The notes beneath the pieces were generated by a model that did not search any database, was not told where the DNA came from, and saw only the letters and a list, made by a program, of their open reading frames with translations. Positions 16,755 to 24,566 of a DNA stretch of 34,190 nt are shown piece after piece. Location: positions 1 to 34,190 of the forward strand of contig JBEULM010000046.1 of NCBI GenBank assembly GCA_041287335.1, in the 5' to 3' direction. Position 1 is the stretch's first letter, and every line of letters begins with the position of its first letter. This DNA comes from Hydrogenobacter sp. (GTDB taxonomy: Bacteria; Aquificota; Aquificia; Aquificales; Aquificaceae). The position numbers and the translations under genes are program-made.

Positions 16755-17612
16755 TCACACCGCAAGCCTAACGCTATCTTTTTTAACATTGTCATCAAAG
16801 CCAACAATATATAAATTTAGCAACTTAGCGGACTTTTCAAGTGTACTTGTAAGCTCCTTGTCGTAAAGCTCAAAAAGGGTGTTAAAGTAAAAAACCACAT
16901 AAGCACAACCCTTCTCAAAGAAGACTGGAACGTAGAAAGCCTTATTTTCCTTATCTATGATAGCTTCTTTGCTCGCAGGCTCTCCTTTAGGTATTATGGC
17001 AATTCTTCTGAGGGAAAACTTCTCCTTTATGTGTAGAAGGTAATCTTCGGGAGATTTATCCTCTATAGCCCTTTCAAGTATAAAGGAGAGGTACTCTTTT
17101 TCCCTACTTTCTTTCTCAAACCTTGATAGGTCTTTGGAAAGTTCCCTGTAAGATGTCCTCAGCTTCTTCAGATAGTGTCTCTCTTTTCTTATGCTGTCTA
17201 TGAGATCGGGTGAAAGAGAAGCAAGAAAGAAGGCAAGAAGTAGAGGTAAGTAAATCACAACCTGCATACCACCAGTGTAAAAAAACAGGAATACTCCTAC
17301 CCAGAAAAGGACCAGAGAGATCGCTGTATCCCTGTTTGCGTAAAAGATAGATGGAATAAAAAGGGAAAGTGCCACTTTTGAATCACCTGCGCTAAAAACA
17401 AGAAAAGGAAGTATAAGTAAGTCAATAAATCTCTTCACATTCCTTATCTTCGTAGGATATAAGTACGATACCAATGAGAGGCTTATGTAAAATGTGGTGA
17501 GAACCACAAGCAAAGCTCTTTGCTCCACTGGCTTTTTAAAAGCTATCCCAAAAAACACGGACGCGATCAATAGCCTAACGGTGAGGAGTATTAAGTTTAA
17601 ATCCCTCAGCAC
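16755..17612 (-). CDS. Membrane protein with coiled coil and GAF-like C-terminal region
   Basis: This 285-residue protein has about five or six N-terminal hydrophobic segments (residues 5-135). A coiled-coil stretch follows (RKERHYLKKLRTSYRELSKD onward). The C-terminal globular region (about 185-270) has strand-rich FSLRRIAIIPKG and KGCAYVVFYFNTLFELYDKE resembling a degenerate GAF sensor fold. This layout recalls the input half of a signalling protein, but no kinase, GGDEF or other output domain follows. The start is GTG at 17612, 10 nt after the PBP1A stop, without an obvious ribosome-binding site. Co-transcription with PBP1A hints at an envelope role. The function is unknown. Confidence 0.7.
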   Translation of the reverse strand: MLRDLNLILLTVRLLIASVFFGIAFKKPVEQRALLVVLTTFYISLSLVSYLYPTKIRNVKRFIDLLILPFLVFSAGDSKVALSLFIPSIFYANRDTAISLVLFWVGVFLFFYTGGMQVVIYLPLLLAFFLASLSPDLIDSIRKERHYLKKLRTSYRELSKDLSRFEKESREKEYLSFILERAIEDKSPEDYLLHIKEKFSLRRIAIIPKGEPASKEAIIDKENKAFYVPVFFEKGCAYVVFYFNTLFELYDKELTSTLEKSAKLLNLYIVGFDDNVKKDSVRLAV

Positions 17613-17622
17613 AGGTAATATT

Positions 17623-19839
17623 TTACGGTATTTCCTTTATTTTAGGCTCTTCCTCAAGCTTCTTAAGTATATTTGGATCCACTATACCTTTAAGCTCATT
17701 CTCCTGATTCTGCTGTCCGGAGCATACTCCTTGTGTGCCATCAACGAAAAACATAGGTGTAGGGCAGTTAACCAGTACAACCCCTTCGGGAACTGGGAAA
17801 TCTTCATTAGGATACATGAAAGCCGCAACGGACATAAAGTCCAACCATATAGGAAGAGCTACCCTCGCTCCAGCCATACCTTTTCCCATACTCCTTTTTA
17901 TGTCGTATCCTACCCATACACCCGTCACTATGTAAGGTGAAAAGCCAATGAACCACGCATCCATGTAATCGTTGGTCGTTCCAGTTTTTCCTGCAACTAT
18001 CCTACCGAAGGAGCTGGCTGAAGCTGCAGTTCCTTCAAGTACAACAGCTCTCAGCATATCCACAAGTACTCTGACTTCCTGAGGAGGTAAAACCTGCTCA
18101 CATTTGGGTTGATTGCTCTCTATAACTCTACCGTCTGGAGAGATTATCTTTTCTATAAAGTAAGGTTGACATTTCATACCTAAGTCAGCGAAAGCTTGGT
18201 ATGCAGAGGTGAGTTCAAGGGGTGTGACCTCTATACTACCAAGAGCCATAGAGTAGTATGGTTTTAGATCAATACCGAGGCTTCTTCCTACCTCAATAGG
18301 CATATCAAAGCCTATCTCAGATAGAAGATTGACTGTTGCTGTGTTTATGCTCTTTGCTAAAGCTGTACGCAAAGTTACCATCCCATACTCCTCCCCTTCA
18401 TAATTCTTAGGTGTCCACTCCCTTCCTTTTGAAGGATCAAAGAAGCTTTTGGGTGTGGCGTCTATGGTGGAAGCTTGCGTATAACCTTTCATAAGCGCTG
18501 CAAGGTATATTATAGGTTTTATGGCAGAACCCGGCTGACGCTTGGCATAGACGGCTCTGTTATATGAACTTCTCAAATAAGAGTATCCACCTACCATAGC
18601 TCTTATAGCTCCAGTTTTTGCATCTATGGACACAAGCGCCCCTTCAAGATCTGGCAATACCTCAGCTCCTATCTCCCCTTTCTTCCCCTTTTTCACAAAT
18701 CTCACAAGCACGTAATCCCCCTTTTCTACAGGCAGCTGATTTCTCGGCACACTAAACTCGTAATCTTTAACCGTAACTTTGAGTTCGTTGCTGTCTACTT
18801 GTGAAACCTTGCCTATGTATATTTTCCATGGCTTTAGATCCACTTTCTGCTCTTCGTATTTTTTCTGCACTTCGTAAGGATCGTCGGGTAAAAAGGGTAT
18901 ACCGTTAGCTTTTGCTACCCTCATGACACCTCTCTTGACAGCTTCCCTCGCTTGCATTTGGAGATCCCTATCTATGGTAGTGTATACCTTGTAACCACCT
19001 GCTAACACAGCCTCCCCATATTTTTCAACTAAGTAATCTTTTACGTAATCGAGAAAGTAATCCATACCATAATACCTGTTTTCAAGCTTTACCTTCACAG
19101 GCATGGAGGAGTATCGTATGAGTTCATCTCGCGTTATATACCCATCTTCATACATCCTCTGAAGTACGTAATTTCTCCTCTCTTTCACCTTTTCTGGATT
19201 TCTGAATGGGTTGTACTTGGTAGGAGCTTTGGGAAGTCCAGCAAGCAACGCAGCCTCATCCAAAGTAAGATCTTTTACGTGCTTGCCAAAATAGATCCTT
19301 GAAGCGGCTTCAACACCGTACGCACCTTGCCCGAGGTATATGTAATTCAGGTACATCTCAAGTATCTTATCTTTACTGAAGGTCCTCTCAATCTTAATAG
19401 CGAGGAGCATCTCTTTTATCTTTCTTTTAAAACTCCTCTCGGGCGTTAAAAAGAGATTTCTTGCGAGCTGTTGGGTTATGGTGGACGCTCCCTGTGCTAT
19501 CTCTCTTTCCTTTATGTTTGCTATCAAAGCCCTAAGCACAGCGGTAGGATCTATACCAAAATGCCTGTAAAAGTTTCTGTCCTCTGCTGATATGAAGGCT
19601 TCCCTAACGTAAAGGGGTATATCCTTGAGAGGTACGTAATACCGTCTTTGAACCGCCACATCACCGAAGATTCTTCCTTTGTAGTCGTATATAAGTGTCG
19701 CTTCAGGTGGTTTCCAATCCTTGAGTTTATCAACCGAGGGAAGATCAGTAGATAAGATAAAAAGGGCAAAGACCACGAAGGCGGAAATTAAAAATAAAGC
19801 ACCAAGAAAGAAAATCAAAAACCTGCGCACTAAATACAT
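17623..19839 (-). CDS. mrcA: Bifunctional penicillin-binding protein 1A
   Basis: This 738-residue class A PBP polymerises and cross-links peptidoglycan. It has an N-terminal membrane anchor (about residues 5-29). The GT51 glycosyltransferase domain contains E86 (SAEDRNFYRHFGID) and GASTITQQLARNLFLTPERS. A linker/OB-like insert (about 300-400) precedes the transpeptidase domain, which has S438-A-I-K441, an SxN motif in AKSINTATVNLL, and K618-T-G (AGKTGTTNDYMDAWFIGF). All catalytic motifs are present and the length is usual for PBP1A. It starts 6 nt after the tsaB stop. Confidence 0.95.
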   Translation of the reverse strand: MYLVRRFLIFFLGALFLISAFVVFALFILSTDLPSVDKLKDWKPPEATLIYDYKGRIFGDVAVQRRYYVPLKDIPLYVREAFISAEDRNFYRHFGIDPTAVLRALIANIKEREIAQGASTITQQLARNLFLTPERSFKRKIKEMLLAIKIERTFSKDKILEMYLNYIYLGQGAYGVEAASRIYFGKHVKDLTLDEAALLAGLPKAPTKYNPFRNPEKVKERRNYVLQRMYEDGYITRDELIRYSSMPVKVKLENRYYGMDYFLDYVKDYLVEKYGEAVLAGGYKVYTTIDRDLQMQAREAVKRGVMRVAKANGIPFLPDDPYEVQKKYEEQKVDLKPWKIYIGKVSQVDSNELKVTVKDYEFSVPRNQLPVEKGDYVLVRFVKKGKKGEIGAEVLPDLEGALVSIDAKTGAIRAMVGGYSYLRSSYNRAVYAKRQPGSAIKPIIYLAALMKGYTQASTIDATPKSFFDPSKGREWTPKNYEGEEYGMVTLRTALAKSINTATVNLLSEIGFDMPIEVGRSLGIDLKPYYSMALGSIEVTPLELTSAYQAFADLGMKCQPYFIEKIISPDGRVIESNQPKCEQVLPPQEVRVLVDMLRAVVLEGTAASASSFGRIVAGKTGTTNDYMDAWFIGFSPYIVTGVWVGYDIKRSMGKGMAGARVALPIWLDFMSVAAFMYPNEDFPVPEGVVLVNCPTPMFFVDGTQGVCSGQQNQENELKGIVDPNILKKLEEEPKIKEIP

Positions 19840-19845
19840 TATACT

Positions 19846-20421
19846 TCATTCTTTTACCACATAGATGGGTTCTAAAAAGAGAGGATCGTCACCTGAAAAG
19901 CCTGAAGAGAGCTTTTCATAAGCGTAAAGCCCACCATAAGCTGAAAAAGGGAAAAATTCAAGAATTACAGTGCTACCTTTTACATTGTGTGCCTTCAGAC
20001 TTATCACGTTTCCTTCAGTTGTGTATTCTCCCACTTTTATCCGAGACATTGTATCTTCTTTGATTACCCTATAAAAGATAGTATTACTTACCTTTAGGCA
20101 AGGCACTTTGGGAAAGCTTACCTGTGTATAGCGCGCCATTATGTATAGGTTTTCGTATCCGACCACAGGTTTTTTAAAGAGGTAAGCCCAGCTCTTTATA
20201 AAGGTTATACCTATGCGAACGGAAGTGATGTATCCTACACCTATGGAAACAGCGTAAGCATGGTAATCTTGAGGCTTTATATAATAGTCAGAAAGCACCT
20301 TAGGTAGATTTTCAAGGGTCTTCTTTGAGTTGTCTAAATAACACAGGAAAGTTAGCTTTCCATCCTCTATAACGGAAAAGTTCAGGAAAGAGAAGGATGT
20401 ATCAAGGGAAAATATACGCAT
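19846..20421 (-). CDS. tsaB: TsaB-like tRNA threonylcarbamoyladenosine biosynthesis protein
   Basis: TsaB is the scaffold partner of TsaD in making t6A37 on ANN-decoding tRNAs. The 191-residue protein opens with IFSLDTSFSFLNFSVI (typical ILaiDTS). It has VGYITSVRIGITFIKSWAYL where TsaB usually reads GPGSFTGLRIG, followed by PVVGYENLYIMA, and ends PIYVVKE near the usual YLR. It is therefore a diverged, full-length TsaB. I start at ATG 20421; upstream codons in frame overlap the divergent degT gene and carry no family sequence. It heads the eight-gene minus-strand run, with a -10-like box 8 nt before the start. Confidence 0.75.
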   Translation of the reverse strand: MRIFSLDTSFSFLNFSVIEDGKLTFLCYLDNSKKTLENLPKVLSDYYIKPQDYHAYAVSIGVGYITSVRIGITFIKSWAYLFKKPVVGYENLYIMARYTQVSFPKVPCLKVSNTIFYRVIKEDTMSRIKVGEYTTEGNVISLKAHNVKGSTVILEFFPFSAYGGLYAYEKLSSGFSGDDPLFLEPIYVVKE

Positions 20422-20429
20422 CGTACAAT

Positions 20430-20435
20430 ATTTTA
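20430..20435 (-). promoter_or_regulatory. -10-like element of the tsaB run
   Basis: On the minus strand TAAAAT (20435-20430) lies 8 nt before the tsaB ATG, without a Shine-Dalgarno. It shares a 40-nt divergent gap with the degT promoter, so the two transcripts would start almost back to back. Confidence 0.4.
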
Positions 20436-20448
20436 ATTGGTTTTGCCT

Positions 20449-20454
20449 TATAAT
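20449..20454 (+). promoter_or_regulatory. Consensus -10 element of the degT run
   Basis: A perfect TATAAT lies 7 nt before the degT ATG at 20462, so the predicted transcription start coincides with, or is within a base or two of, the start codon. There is no ribosome-binding site in the AAGACAG spacer. The box is the core of an 11-nt inverted repeat, CTTATAATAAG. No good -35 is seen. Confidence 0.5.
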
Positions 20455-20461
20455 AAGACAG

Positions 20462-21517
20462 ATGATCAGGATAATTGAGCCTAAGTTTTCAGAAGAGGAG
20501 AAAAGCGCACTTATCAGTATACTTGAGAGCAGGCAGATAACGAGAGGTGAATGGACAAGAAAGTTTGAAGAAGATTTTGCACGATACCTAAGCGTTAAAT
20601 ATGCTTTCAGCGTATGTTCAGGCACGGTTGCCCTCTTTATAGCTTTAAAGGCTATGGGGATTGAAGGTAAAAGGGTTGTTATACCCGCCATGAGCTTTAT
20701 GGCAACGGTGGATGCTGTACTTCTGGCTGGTGGTATTCCGGTTGTCGTGGACGTGGATGATTATTATACTATGGACATTTCTCAACTTGAGGATGCGATA
20801 AAGAGATATAAACCTGTTGCAGTCATTCCAGTGCATCTTTACGGGCAAACAGCCAATATGCAGGATATTATGTATCTTTCTGAAAAGCATGGTCTTATCG
20901 TTCTTGAAGATGCCGCACAGGCTCACGGAGCAAGTTTTAAAGGTAAAAAGGCGGGAGCGTGGGGACAGCTTTCGGCTTTTAGCTTTTATGCATCAAAAAA
21001 CGTCCCTATGGGGGAGGGTGGAATTATAGCTACGAATGATGAAAAACTGGCAAAGGAGGTAAAAAAGTGGATAGATTTTGGAGATCATCCCGCCTTCAAT
21101 GTAAGGATAACCGAGTTTCAGGCGGCAATAGGACACATACAACTCAAGCACCTTGAGGAGAGAAACGAAAGAAGAAGGAAGATAGCTCAAAAATACACAC
21201 AGCACTTTAACACCTCTTTAATCACGCCTGCGGAGAGAGATGGTGCTCATCATGTGTATCACCTTTATACCCTCAGACATCACGAAAGAGACAGAATAAT
21301 AAAGCATCTTAAAGAAAGGGGTATAGATGCGAGAGTTTATTATACTTACCTACTTAATGAGATACGAAATGTGGAAAGTCTCCCACTTGAGAAGGCTTCC
21401 TTGTTCAAAAATGAAGTTTTTTCTATACCCGTACATCCTTACTTGACGGATGAGGAAGTAAGTTACATAATACAGAGCGTGCTATCAGCAGTTGAAACCG
21501 TTGCTGAAAGGATTTGA
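20462..21517 (+). CDS. DegT/DnrJ/EryC1/StrS-family sugar aminotransferase
   Basis: This 351-residue PLP enzyme of the DegT family transfers an amino group to a nucleotide-linked keto sugar. Family signs are SGTVALFIALKAMGI, VIPAMSFMATVDAVLLAGGI, D150 in VLEDAAQAHGA, the Schiff-base lysine K179 in FSFYASKNVPMGEGG, and ITEFQAAIGHIQLKHLEERN. The likely role is amino-sugar synthesis for LPS or surface polysaccharide, in keeping with lpxA and glmU downstream; the exact sugar is unknown. It is the first gene of a nine-gene plus-strand run and ends one base before the molybdopterin oxidoreductase start. Confidence 0.9.
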   Translation: MIRIIEPKFSEEEKSALISILESRQITRGEWTRKFEEDFARYLSVKYAFSVCSGTVALFIALKAMGIEGKRVVIPAMSFMATVDAVLLAGGIPVVVDVDDYYTMDISQLEDAIKRYKPVAVIPVHLYGQTANMQDIMYLSEKHGLIVLEDAAQAHGASFKGKKAGAWGQLSAFSFYASKNVPMGEGGIIATNDEKLAKEVKKWIDFGDHPAFNVRITEFQAAIGHIQLKHLEERNERRRKIAQKYTQHFNTSLITPAERDGAHHVYHLYTLRHHERDRIIKHLKERGIDARVYYTYLLNEIRNVESLPLEKASLFKNEVFSIPVHPYLTDEEVSYIIQSVLSAVETVAERI

Positions 21518-21518
21518 T

Positions 21519-23102
21519 ATGCGTTTGAGTCCTACAAATGTACCGCTGACGGTCAAGAGTTTTGACAAACAGAGTTGCGGGCTATGTGCAGGATGCGGAT
21601 GTTCCTGTGGATACATACTCTATACCAAGAGGGGCCGTATTGTAGATCTTTACGGGCATCCCGCTGATCCTAACGGAGTGGGAAGCCTATGTACGAAGGG
21701 TATAACTTATATACAAGCTTTAGACACAAATCCACTACGGCTAAAGGGAGCTTATCTAAAAGAGGGTGAGAGTTACAGAGAGATACCCATTGAGGAGGCT
21801 CTGATTGTAGCAAAAGAAAAGCTAACTGGAAAAAGGTTAGCCTTCCTGCTTGACAGGTCAGCCGGACTGGAAGAGTATATACTTGCGAGTAAAATAACGG
21901 ATCTTGTCTTTAGCGATGCTCCTTATGTGCCTTTTAGAGCTTCAAGTTTGAGACCTCAGGATTGGAAAGATAGAAGGTTCATATTATCTATTGAAGCTGA
22001 TCCCGTATTTTCTGAAGTTATGTCCACAAGGTGGATAGTGGACGCTGTAGAAAAGGGGTCTTACCTGTACGTTATGTCTTCAAAGTTCGGTACAGTTTGT
22101 GCAAAAGCAAAAGAATCTCATCTTCTGTCACCTTATGATATAGTGCATTTACTTGAGGGAACACTTGATGTTGAGTCAAATGATCCACACGCTCGCTCGC
22201 TGAAGAGGAATTTACAACTTATAAAACCTTCCCTTGTGCTTATAGGTTCCTGTATGATTGCTTCACCTTTCAAAAATAAGATTCTGAAATTTTTAAAGGA
22301 AGCGAGAACCAAGTTTAGGATAGATTATGCCCTTGTAGGTGACATTATGCCCTTCCCATCAAAAGGTATAAAAGAGTTGTGCGATGCACTTGATGAGTTT
22401 GATAGCCTCGTGGTTTTTGGAAACGCCCTGAGATTCTTAAAAGATGATCATCTTGAGAAGCTAAAAAATAAGTTCGTTCTTCATTTTACGCTCTTTCCAA
22501 ACCTTACAGCTCATTACGCCCATCTTGTTTTACCTACCCAAAACTTTACAGAAAGGGATTTTATAAACTACAGACACGGCTTTGGCTTTTTAACATACAG
22601 CCCCAAAACTTTAAGTAGAGATGGTTACGTAAATCCCTACGAGTTTCTCTCCGAAGTTTTCAAGGTGGATGTGAATGTGGGAGAGTTTCTCAAAAGTTAT
22701 GGTGTGGATTACGAAGAGCTAAAAAGGGAGGGTATACAGGATTTAAAGCTTCCCACCGTGGAGAATCTTCCCTTATCTTACGAAGATGAAGCTTTCAAAA
22801 ATGGCATATATATCTATACGGATAGTGGGCTTGTGGAGGAATTAGGGCATTGGCATACTTGGACACACGATATGGAGAAGTATCAGGTGGCATATATAAA
22901 CGAAAAAACCGCAAAAGAGTTAGGATTGAAAGGTAGCTTACCCATAAATGGTTGTGAGTTTAGACTGAACGTTACACCTAATGTAGCCGAACACGTAATT
23001 TTTATATCCTCTTCTTATGAGGAGTACCAACCTTTTGACCCTGGAGTGAGTGTGGGAAGGTTTCTCAAACAACCTTATTACAGATTTGAGGTTCTGGAAT
23101 GA
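21519..23102 (+). CDS. Short molybdopterin-dependent oxidoreductase with N-terminal [4Fe-4S] motif
   Basis: This 527-residue member of the Mo/W-bisPGD oxidoreductase family has C23-x2-C26-x3-C30-x27-C58 at the N-terminus, ending GSLCTKG, as in formate dehydrogenase/nitrate reductase catalytic subunits. Two extra cysteines (C20, C28) lie in the cluster. NPLRLKGAYLKEGESYREIP then leads into the pterin domains, HLVLPTQNFTERDFINYRHG follows, and a C-terminal dinucleotide-binding-like region closes the protein. It is short for the family (usually 650-900), and I cannot identify a Cys, Sec or Ser metal ligand. No electron-transfer partner is adjacent. ATG 21519 is chosen for AAGGA about 8 nt upstream; a TTG 9 codons earlier lies in degT. 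The substrate is unknown. Confidence 0.82.
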   Translation: MRLSPTNVPLTVKSFDKQSCGLCAGCGCSCGYILYTKRGRIVDLYGHPADPNGVGSLCTKGITYIQALDTNPLRLKGAYLKEGESYREIPIEEALIVAKEKLTGKRLAFLLDRSAGLEEYILASKITDLVFSDAPYVPFRASSLRPQDWKDRRFILSIEADPVFSEVMSTRWIVDAVEKGSYLYVMSSKFGTVCAKAKESHLLSPYDIVHLLEGTLDVESNDPHARSLKRNLQLIKPSLVLIGSCMIASPFKNKILKFLKEARTKFRIDYALVGDIMPFPSKGIKELCDALDEFDSLVVFGNALRFLKDDHLEKLKNKFVLHFTLFPNLTAHYAHLVLPTQNFTERDFINYRHGFGFLTYSPKTLSRDGYVNPYEFLSEVFKVDVNVGEFLKSYGVDYEELKREGIQDLKLPTVENLPLSYEDEAFKNGIYIYTDSGLVEELGHWHTWTHDMEKYQVAYINEKTAKELGLKGSLPINGCEFRLNVTPNVAEHVIFISSSYEEYQPFDPGVSVGRFLKQPYYRFEVLE

Positions 23103-23779
23103 TAGTGAGCGTGTGCATAAAGAAAAAGAGAAATCCTCTTTACATTCTGAGAACTTTTGGGCTTCCTGAAGAGAAGCTCAGACACTACAGACACAAAAAA
23201 TGGCTCGGAGGGGCTGATCTATACTTTGAGGTGGAGCAGGAGAAAATAAAAGCACAGGAAGATATAGGGGAGTTTGTTTATGCGGACAGCTTGGTGGAGA
23301 TGGAAGAAGTAGTTATCCGAATGCTAAAAAAGGATGGACTCAAGCTTGCCGTTGCTGAAAGTTGTTCGGGTGGACTTTTGTCAGCAAGGCTCGTAAATGT
23401 ACCGGGGAGTTCCGATGTCTTTTTGGGAGGTTTTGTAGTTTATGCCAATGAGCTTAAGACCAAGCTTTTGAGTATAAAGGAGAACCTCTTGAAAGAATTT
23501 GGAGCTGTCTCCGAAGAGGTCTGCAGGGCTATGTGCGTTGGTGTGCTTGAGGAGACAGATGCGGATATAGCTTTGGCTATTACGGGTATAGCCGGTCCGG
23601 ATGGAGGTACACCCAAAAAGCCGGTAGGTCTCACTTTTGTAGGTTTAGGAACTGATAGTGAAGTTATAGTACAAAGGCATCATCTGAAAAAAAGTAGAAA
23701 CGCAAATAGATTTCTCTCCACCCAAATAGCCCTTGACATGCTAAGAAAATACCTATCAAAGAGGCGTACCGATGAGTAA
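23099..23779 (+). CDS. CinA C-terminal-domain protein, nicotinamide-nucleotide amidase type
   Basis: This 226-residue protein contains the CinA/PncC amidase domain from about residue 62: LKLAVAESCSGGLLSARLVN, GGFVVYANELKTKLL, ALAITGIAGPDGGTPKKPVG. PncC deamidates NMN to NaMN in NAD recycling. The N-terminal ~60 residues (WLGGADLYFEVEQEKI and around) look like the linker domain of full-length CinA, but the ~170-residue MogA/MoaB-like competence domain is absent. It is thus longer than stand-alone PncC (~160) and shorter than CinA (~410). The start overlaps the previous stop by 4 nt (ATGA) and the end overlaps lpxA by 8 nt. Confidence 0.88.
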   Translation: MIVSVCIKKKRNPLYILRTFGLPEEKLRHYRHKKWLGGADLYFEVEQEKIKAQEDIGEFVYADSLVEMEEVVIRMLKKDGLKLAVAESCSGGLLSARLVNVPGSSDVFLGGFVVYANELKTKLLSIKENLLKEFGAVSEEVCRAMCVGVLEETDADIALAITGIAGPDGGTPKKPVGLTFVGLGTDSEVIVQRHHLKKSRNANRFLSTQIALDMLRKYLSKRRTDE

Positions 23780-24566
23780 GATACACCCTACCGCTTTGAT
23801 AACGGGAAATGTTCAGTTGGATGAGGATGTGGAAGTAGGAGCTTACAGCCTAATCTCAGGTGATGTGATCGTAGGCAAAGGCACAAAGATAGGAAGCAGA
23901 GTGAGCATAAAAGGTAGGGTAACCATAGGGGAAGGATGCAGGATATACGATGGTGCTGTGATAGGCGAAGAGCCTCAGCATCTTAGGTATGCAGGTGAAG
24001 AGAGTGAGGTATTAATAGGCAATCGTGTCATAATAAGAGAGTATGTGACCATACATAGGGGAACAGCCATAGGCATCATGAGAACTGTCGTGGAAGATGA
24101 TGTGATGCTCATGGCGTATGCGCATGTAGCACACGACTGCATTGTAAAAAAAGGGGTTATTATGGCAAACTGTGCTACCTTAGGGGGTCATGTTGAAGTA
24201 GGTGAGTATGCTTTTATAGGTGGACTATCCGCAGTACATCAATGGGCAAGGGTAGGGGCTTACGCCATGGTAGGCGGGCTTTCAGGGGTTTCTTTAGATA
24301 TCCCACCTTATACCAGAGCCTCCGGACAGCACGCACTCCTTTATGGGATAAATACCATAGGCTTGGAGAGGAGAGGTTTTAAAAAGGAAGTGGTAAACGC
24401 TTTAAAGAGAGCATACAAGATAGTCTTTAGGAGCGGTATGTTAAGAAAAGAAGCCACGGAACTTCTTTTAAAAGATTTTGGACAGTATGAAGAGATTAAG
24501 AATCTTGTAGAATTTATAAGGACAAGCAGGAGAGGAGTTGCAAGAGATGCAGGAGGTAAAGGATGA
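23772..24566 (+). CDS. lpxA: UDP-N-acetylglucosamine O-acyltransferase
   Basis: LpxA adds the first fatty acyl chain from acyl-ACP to UDP-GlcNAc, committing it to lipid A. The 264-residue protein is a hexapeptide left-handed beta-helix from residue 3 to about 185, with the catalytic dyad region YAHVAHDC (H118, H121; E. coli H122, H125), GEEPQHLRY and SAVHQWARVG, and a helical C-terminus. Length matches the family. Its presence shows that the organism makes LPS. It overlaps the CinA-C gene by 8 nt and glmU by 4 nt, so UDP-GlcNAc production and use are encoded side by side. Confidence 0.95.
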   Translation: MSKIHPTALITGNVQLDEDVEVGAYSLISGDVIVGKGTKIGSRVSIKGRVTIGEGCRIYDGAVIGEEPQHLRYAGEESEVLIGNRVIIREYVTIHRGTAIGIMRTVVEDDVMLMAYAHVAHDCIVKKGVIMANCATLGGHVEVGEYAFIGGLSAVHQWARVGAYAMVGGLSGVSLDIPPYTRASGQHALLYGINTIGLERRGFKKEVVNALKRAYKIVFRSGMLRKEATELLLKDFGQYEEIKNLVEFIRTSRRGVARDAGGKG

